From Mesorhabditis belari (taxonomy: Eukaryota > Nematoda > Chromadorea > Rhabditida > Rhabditidae): a stretch of 64,000 nt of DNA. A program made the translations under genes and the position numbers. Within the stretch, counting starts at the first letter, position 1. The number at the start of each line of letters is the position of its first letter. The stretch lies in contig CAUEEP010000939.1 of the NCBI GenBank assembly GCA_958450365.1, positions 2,046,001 through 2,110,000 of the forward strand, written 5' to 3'. The notes below the pieces were generated by a model that worked only from the letters and a program-made list of their open reading frames with translations, had not been told where the DNA came from and did no database searches. Of the stretch, positions 39,101 to 48,100 are shown piece by piece.

Positions 39101-42100
39101 TTCTGGAAGAGAACACTTGTTTCCAAGAAAAACTCTCTCAATTTCTTATTAATACGCGTCATGTAGCTATTTTGGTATAGAAAAACAATAGAAAACCGGA
39201 GAAAATGAAATAAAAAGTACACAAATGTTCTAAAATAAGTTTCATACAAATGAAATACAAATGAAATCAAATATTCAATTAAAGGAGCTCATTTAGGCTT
39301 AGGCTTAGGCTTAGGCTTAGGCTTAGGCTTAGGCTTAGGCTTAGGCTTAGGCTTAGGCTTAGGCTTAGGCTTAGGCTTAGGCTTAGGCTTAGGCTTAGGC
39401 TCAGGCTCAGGCTTAGGCTTAGGCTTAGGCTTAGGCTTAGGCTTAGGCTTAGGCTTAGGCTTAGGCTTAGGCTTGGACTTAGTGCGTAGGCTAGCGCTAG
39501 CGCCTAGCACTAAGTCTATTTGGGTTTGGGCTGAACCCCCATTTTTTGGATCTCAGCGAGTTCTGGGAGCTAAGGCACACCCGTTTGGGGTTCTGCATCC
39601 GCCCCTCATAGGAGCATCCTGACAAATTTTCAGGTCGATCTCATGTCTGGAATTTGAGATCTGACATGTCGATTTTGGGATTTTTTTGACATAGCCTAAA
39701 ACGTCGAGATAGGTCCAGCTGAGTCTCCCAAAGCGGTTAGAAAAAAAATTTTTTTTTGGCCCATAGTTAAGGTTGCAAAATTTTTTCCTTTGATGTTGCC
39801 GACACCGCCTTTGATATTGCCGCCATTTTCCTTTCATCTTGCCGCTATTTACCTTTGATCTTGCCGCCGCAAGACCCTACGAAGGTTTTGAAATGTTGAA
39901 AAAATTTTCCTTTTTATCATACCAACGTCAGCGTTGATCTTACCGCGATTTTTCTTTGAGCTTGCCGCCATTTACCCTTGATCTTACGGCCGAAGGGTGT
40001 TTTGACACCTGCGGAAATTTTCTTGCCACATAGCTAAGGCCTGAAAAATTTTCCCTCTGATGCTATCGACACCGCCCTTTGAACCTACCGCAGTTTACCT
40101 TCACCCTACCCAAAATCATTTGTTAGCACCATAACAAGACGTTTCAACACATTTAGCGAATGTTGATTGATGTTGCTGACACAATCCTTTGGTCTAAGCT
40201 AAGCAAAATCGGCTCCAAAGACCATGAAATGGTTTAGACGCTTTAGAAAAGAAATTAGTAGAAATGCCTTAAAAAGAGAAATTTTCAGCTATATAGGCTC
40301 TTTTCATGGATATACCCATTCACGTGAATACCTCTGCAATCACATCGAAACGGTCCAGAAAGATTCAATTCTGTTCCGAATGGAATGAAATTCGTTCCTC
40401 GTTCATTTTCATTGGTATCGTGGATCTTTGTTTTACTGTGGAGCGTCTCTGACGGATTTGCGTTTCTTTAGTGAAATATATGTCATGATGGGTTTGTACT
40501 TTTAGCTTAGATATTGGCTAGCCGAATTGGGCTTGGACTTAGTGCGAAAGCTAGCGGCTAGCGCCTCGCACTAAGTCTATTTGGGTTTGGGATGAACCCG
40601 GAGCTAAGGCTAAGGCATAGGCGTTTTTTTGTCCACATCGTGAAACGTCGAAATAGGTCGAGCTGGGTACCGAAAATCAGTTAAAAAGGATTTTGCCGTG
40701 CCGGCAAACCCCTGAAAGCACTGTTAGAACAAAGAAACTCGTGGCTTGCTGCTCATTTACTAAGAAAAGTACCGGCAAACCCCGAAATTTAGTGCTCAGA
40801 ACAGTGAATTCAGGTTTTGCCCGCCGTTTACTACGAAAAGTGCCGGAAAGCCCCGGGAATCACTGTTAGAACAGCCAATTCGGGGTCTGGTCGGCAATTT
40901 ACCAAGAAATTTGCCGACAAATCACTAAGAAAATTGCCGACAAATCCCGACAGAACAGTGAACTCGAGCTTTGCCGGCCATTTATTGAGAAATGTCCCGG
41001 TAAACCCCGGAATTGACAGTTAAGAAAAGTCAATCCGGGGTTGCCAGTCATTTATCATGAAAAGCGCCGACAAACCCCGGCACACATTGGTCAGAAAAGT
41101 GAATTCGGGGTTTTGCCGGCCATTTACGAAGGACAATGCCCGCAGACCCCGAGAATCATACCTCATAGTTCGCAAGGGGCTCTGCTGGGTTTGTTGACAT
41201 TCATATTAAGGGGTCTAACATTCCTTTAAGGTTCCGAAATTCTTACTAATTTATGCAATCTAGCCACGACAAAACGAACATTCCATCAACATTATCTCGA
41301 GTCAATTAAATTTATCAACAGTGATAATAACAAAATTCCTACAAAGCATCACAAATTATCACTTCTACCTTCTTAAGTTCCCCCAGACTCCCCAATCTTT
41401 CCATTTAAAGAAAACAATACAAAATTTATAACCTCGACTTTCGCTTAATGTATTAGGTTGTTCGGACATAAACGAGCGTTTTAGTAGTCGACAAAATTTA
41501 CCTTAAAAACAGAAACACCACAGTTTAATCCAAAGTATATTCACCATTATTATTGATTGCTTCTTGCCATCTTTTGCGCAAAGAATTGATGCCGCGCTTG
41601 AAAAACTCAGCCGAAAAACTTGGCGACCTAATTTTGGACATCTTCACGGTTTTTGAATTTCTCATTGACCAAGAAGTTTTGAATCGACCGGAATCAATGG
41701 TAATCTGAGGGAGCCAAATCGGGAGCATACGGCGGATGTGGTAAAACCTCCCATCTTAGATTCTCCAGTTTTTGCTGAGTCATCTTTGCAACGTGAGGTC
41801 TAGCGTTGTAATGGATGAACTTTATCTTTGATGTGTCTACTCCTTGACGAATGAGAACTTCATTGACCCAATCAAGTTGCTGTTTGTAGAGGTGGGATGT
41901 GACTGTTTGGCCGGTTTGTAGAAGCTCGAAATACCTTGTTATTCTCACAAGGACCTTGTTATTCCACCATACTGAGAGCATGATCTTTTTCCCATGAATG
42001 TCAGGTTTCACGGTCGGATTTGGCCGTTCTCCTGGTCCTAGTCATTTCCGTTTTCGAATAGTATTATCGAAATGGATCCACTTCTCATCTCCAGTAACGA

Positions 42101-45100
42101 GAGACTCAAAAGAGCCATGATATCTAGCGTGGCGGATGAGGATTCCGGCAGTAGCGACCTGTGAAGCCTTTTTTGCACTGCTTAACTCGTGAGGAAGCCA
42201 TTTCCCGCATCTGATCGTCTTTCCAATGACGTGGAGATGCTCATCAATAGTAGAATTGGAACATAGAAACTGTTGAGCAAGTTTGACAAGGATCCGGTTC
42301 GATTGCAGCCCTCAAAATATCGTTGTCTACCGCTTGAGGTCGACGAGAGTGTTCATCATCCTCGAGACTTTCATCACCATTCCGAAAGCGTTGGAACCAA
42401 GCTCCGCATCGGCTTTTGGAGAATACATCATTCCCCAATGCTTTGACCAAATCTCGATGGAATTCCGCGGCTGTTTTGCCCAGTTTGAAATCGTGAAGTA
42501 GGCAGACACGAACTTGATGTTCGAAGTCGGTCATCTAAAGCAAGAAAAACGGTCTTAAAAATAACAAATTATCCGTTTAAAAAGTTTCCAAATATTCGCA
42601 AGATAACGTACTTTTGAATACAGAAAGATATGTTTTAAAAGCTTCTCTCACAACAAAAAGTTCAGCAACGCTTGTTTAAATCCGAACAGCCCAATATTAA
42701 GCAATTTAACTAGCGGAAAACGGACACTGCCATCAACATTATCTCCAATGAATTAACCTTATCAACATTGATACTAATAAAATTCCAACAAATCTTGACA
42801 AACGAATCACAATAGTTCTCAGTTACTATTAGGGACTTGCAAAAGAAACTGCGGGTTACTTCCGAGGACGAAAGTTTTTTTATTTGAAAGTGTGATGGTC
42901 CGGTTTCAATTGTATTATATTGTATTACTATTGCTTATTCATTTTAATTATTTTCACAACTATTGCTATCATTAAATATTACATAATCTTCGGTAGAAGA
43001 TGACGGATCAAAAACTCATGTTGCGAGCGTGCCTTCTCTATGACCTCAAAATGAGGAAATCAGCATCGAAGTCGCACCGGGATCTTTGTGAAACATTCGG
43101 AGGAAACATTTTGAGTGAAAGGACTTGCCAGGAATGGTTCGACATTTTCGTGAAGGGGATGGCAGCTTGGAAGATGGATATTGTCCAGTTGTCTTCGATG
43201 ATGCGGAGTCTTGTCGACTGGAGATTGTCGAGTTGGATCCAACTCAAACTTTGCCCGAATTAGCCGAATACTTTAAATGTGATTCGAGCCTAATTTCTCG
43301 ACACCTTCCACTTATTGGAAAAAGGAATCGTTGTGGCCAATGGGTCCCACATGAATTGTCCCCTGAAAACAAAGCCAATCGAGTTTTATTGTCTCGGATT
43401 TTATTGAAAAACGCTACGGGCAGTGCTTTTTTTGAAAGCATGTGGACGATGGACGAAAAGTGGATATATTTCAATAATTCAACTCGCAAAAGACAATGGT
43501 TGAGCAAAGGAGCAAGGCCGATTCCGACATCACATCCAGAAATTCACGGAAAGAAAGTTATGCTGTCGGTCTTCTGGAATATCAAAGGAATCGTTTATTT
43601 TAAACTACAAAAATCTTCAAAAACTATAACTTCTCAAAGCTACGCCGAAGAGCTGAAGAAAGTTGATGAAATTCTACGAGAAAGAGGTGTTAATCCCAAG
43701 ACAATCCATTTACTCGCTCACAATTTCCGGGTACACACATCAAACTTGGCTCAAAACACCAGAGCAGAATTAGGCTGGAAACTTGTGCCTCATCCGCTCT
43801 ATTCGCCTGATATAGCTCCCTCAGATTACCATTCGTTCCTGTCTATGCAACACTTTCTTGCGAAGCTAAAGTTTAACAATCCTGAAGAAGTCGAAATTTG
43901 GGTCCAAGACTACTTTGCATCGCAGGACCCCGAATTTTTCGAATCAGACATCCGAAGGCTACACAAAAAAATGTAAGAACATAGTTGATAATAATGGCAA
44001 ATATCTTTTGGAGTAAAGTTAGTTTCTTATTGATTTTTGCGTTGTTCAAATGTTGGTTATAATCCGCTGTTTCTTTTGCAAGGAACTAATAACAATTACT
44101 TCCGTTCACTTGATTTAACTAACGCCATTTATTGAAAGCCAATAATGTGATACAAACAAAGGATACATAATAAGACATAACGGTCTAAATACACAATTTT
44201 TATGGCACTGCGGCCGTTACCCCTATTATCCCTATTACCATCTTAAGGAATCTTCTACAAATCTCAATAGAGCCCGTTACGAGCCATAATTTTCATTCAT
44301 TGAACAAAACCAATAGGGTTGTCAGAAACCATAATAGAACTCTTCACTATTCATTGATATCTCTTATTACTGATTGTTATTATTATTATTATTGATCTTA
44401 TTACTCACAGAAGGTTTTAGTAGTATTGAGTGTAACCTTTTATTATTCCAAACGCGCTGTGGGTGCAACAGAATATTATGTAAACCACAGCATCAAATGT
44501 CCCTTTTAATAGGTTGTCCCATAAAAAATTGCCGTTTTTCAAAGTTTTTATTTTCAACACAAAACAAAAAGTAACAACGTAGATCAAACAATATATTTTC
44601 CATGATTATCATAGACATTTAACCAACGTTTTGGTAACTTTGCAAGTCCATGCTTGCAAAAAACCGGGTCGGCGTAAAAGAAAGTAACCCTCCAATTCGT
44701 CCTCGAGGTCACCTTGGTTGTTGAATTGCTTGCCTCGAAAGAAATCCTTTAGCGACAAATATAAATAGTAATCAGATGAAGCAATATCCGGGCTATAAGC
44801 GGCATATGAAAGTACATTCCAGTGCAAGTTGTTTTCCATAAAAGCCTTCGATTTCCTCGATTTGTGGGGATGGACGTTGTCTTCAAGCACAAAACCAATC
44901 CATTCATTCTGATAGACCAATCGAAGAATTTTCTGCTCAACTTGTTGCATATGACGTCTATAAACATCACTGTGAAAAGTTTTACCCTTCTGGAGCAGCT
45001 CCCAAAAAAGTATGCCAGAGGAAAACCAATCGACACACAGAAATCGTTTATTCCCATGAGTATTTCGTTCTTCCACCACTTTTCCCAATCGACCTTTCTT

Positions 45101-48100
45101 CAACCATTGTCGTTTCAACGCTCGACCATCATAGAATATCCACGATTGATCATGAGTCATAATATTGAAAAGAGGAAACCGACCGCGTCGATATTCGTTC
45201 AGTAGTTGACGGCATGACCGCGCTCTTTGGCCCTTAATCTAATTTTTCAAATGATATGGAATTTGCCGCTGTTTCAACCACTTTCTTCGGGTTTTTTTGA
45301 GCCAACGCCATACTGTCATTCTTCAGCAATAGCTTTGTGCCAAAATCCGAGTCGATCCTTCGGGATTTTGCTGAATTCGGCGCCTCAACGTCTGTCGATT
45401 CACTTTTCTGAGACGACCGCTTCCTCGCTTTCGTATGAGCCGGTTGTCACGCTTTCGGAACTTCTGAAACCACCATCGTGTAGTCCTTTCCTTGACGATT
45501 GTTGGCCCATAAAAGAATTGATTTCTCTCGCTGCTTTGGCCGCGGAAATCCTCTTCAAATATCTTTGATGGATTATTGATGGATTTCTTTACGAGACAGC
45601 GCCATGTGATCGATCACAACTTTTTGTTTTTGATTCCTAAAACAGAAAAATTAGCACAGAAAACTAGAATTGGAAAGCAGTATAATAAAAAAAAGAGAAA
45701 GAAAAAGCGTTAATTTGTCGCTGAATACGAATCAAATGAAAAAAACGGCAATTTCTTATGGGACAACCTAATATTTTTCCAATCCTTAATTTCTCTGATT
45801 ACTAATTGTTATTATTATTTACCTTATTACTCACAGAAATTTTGAGTAGCTTTCAGTGCAACCTTTTATTGTTCCACCCCTATGTTGTTGATCCAAACGC
45901 GCTGTGGGTTCAACAGGCCATAGGCACTAGCCGCTAGCCTCGCACTAAGTCTTTATTCCACAAATTGATTCTATTTTTTATTTTCAAAAACTAAATTTGG
46001 GCTGCTAACGCAGCCCAATAAAAGTCCTGAAATCCTAAACCTGAAGCCTCAAGCCTAAGCGTTTTAAGGCTAAGGCTTTTGGTTGGGTAAAACCCAACCA
46101 ATAAAAGAGTTATTTGGGTTTGGTCTCAACCCGTTCCAATTACTGATCTAATACAAGTAATGATGGGGCTGAAATGTCCCAACTTGAACAGCTTCTTTGA
46201 TCCGATAAAAGTACGGAAATCATAGGGCTGAAATGTTCCAATTTCCACCGTCGCCTCGATTCAATAAAAGTACAGAAATCAATTTGCAAGGATCCCCACT
46301 AGCCCAAACCCAAATAGCCGCCTTTTTTGGGGGAGGGAGGCCTGAATATTTGAGTGACCTTGAAATATATTGACAATCACTAACGCTTAGTAATCGATCT
46401 ATTCACTTTCACTTCACAATTTATAATATATCGATCATATAGTGGATGATAGTACGTGACATCAAAAGAACTTTCAGTAACCATGAACCATGAGACTATA
46501 GAATATCGACTATATCTCTATAGCCCTTCACTATAGAACGATCATATGGATCATCATAGAATCGGAATTCAAAGGAATTTCGCAAATCATGAATCTCAAA
46601 CTGACCTCAAACTGGTACGTTGGCTCGAACAGCCTATACTAAATCGAAATCTAACATTAAGTTGAGAATCTCACATGAAAACTGGATGCTACTTCAATTG
46701 ACCCAGATAACCCAGACAATCAAGGTCACAAAGGGCAAATTTAGTTTTGAAAATCAACTAAAGCTCATGTTAGAAATAGAACCATATTAACACAAGAACC
46801 CAAAAAAGGCGGCTATTTGGGTTTGGGCTAGTGGGGATCCTTGCAAATTGATTTCTGTACTTTTATTGAATCGAGGCGACGGTGGAAATTGGAACATTTC
46901 AGCCCTATGATTTCCGTACTTTTATCGGATCAAAGAAGCTGTTCAAGTTGGGACATTTCAGCCCCATCATTACTTGTATTAGATCAGTAATTGGAACGGG
47001 TTGAGACCAAACCCAAATAACTCTTTTATTGGTTGGGTTTTACCCAACCAAAAGCCTTAGCCTTAAAACGCTTAGGCTTGAGGCTTCAGGTTTAGGATTA
47101 GGCTTAGGCTTAGGCTCAGGCTTAGGCTTAGGCTTAGGCTTAGGCTTAGGCTTAGGCTTAGGCTTAGGCTTAGGCTTAGGCTTAGGCTTAGGCTTAGGCT
47201 CAGGCTCAGGCTCAGGCTTAGGCTTAGGCTTAGGCTTAGGCTTTCCTCACCTCACTCTCATCCGATAAGACGATATCAGATAAAACAATATCAGAAATTA
47301 TAAATTCAGACATGTTTTTTGAAAGAAAATTGGTTTAGATTTGAATATAAGAATAGATTTTTAGATAATCTGTTTTGTAGAGATTTTGTAGAGATTTTGG
47401 GATATTTTGTAGAGATTTTGTGGATATTCTTGCTTTTCTAACTGATAGAATTGTCAATTTCGTGGTTAGACATAAAATTGAGCATTTTATTTGGTCATTT
47501 CTCTAGATTTGGGTCGAGTAATGGTGATTGTTTGAGCAATTTCCACCACTTGGGCACTAGTTTTATAGAAAATGAAATGAAATAGAAATAGAAATGAAAT
47601 AGAAAATGAAATAGGCAAAGGAAATAGGGAGATTTGCTAGATTTGCTAGAGATTTTCTATCTTTTTTAGATCTCTATATGTTCAGCTGTGCTCATTCTTT
47701 GCCTCATTCCCTTTCAGCTTTTATCTATCAATTTCTATGACCATCTCTGGGTTCTATTTGGTAGAGAAACATGGATTTGAGTGGAATTTAGCTGCTTTTA
47801 TATCTTTTTTGTTTTTTTATCGGGTTTTTTGTCTTTCTCTTTGTCTAGGGTCTGTCTGTCTTTGGTCTAGGGCCCAGATTGGGCTGGTTGAGAGGCCCAG
47901 GGTCGGCTCAGGATCCCTCCTTCTAAACGAATATCTCTTAGAACGAATATCTCTCCAGAAATTAGCCCCTCTTCTTCTTCTAAAGCTTTTTCATCAATCT
48001 TAATCTACTCTCGCGTCTTTTTACTAGATCATTCCTGTTTTTTAGCTTTTTTTCGGAATTAGAATTTGAGAAAGAGCTTTTGCAAGAGTAATCCAATAAA

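Noticed and set aside
44209..44240. Sequence resembling an I-SceI-type homing site (cccctattatccctattacc)
   Set aside because: Does not match the recognition sequence; simple TTATCCC repetition.
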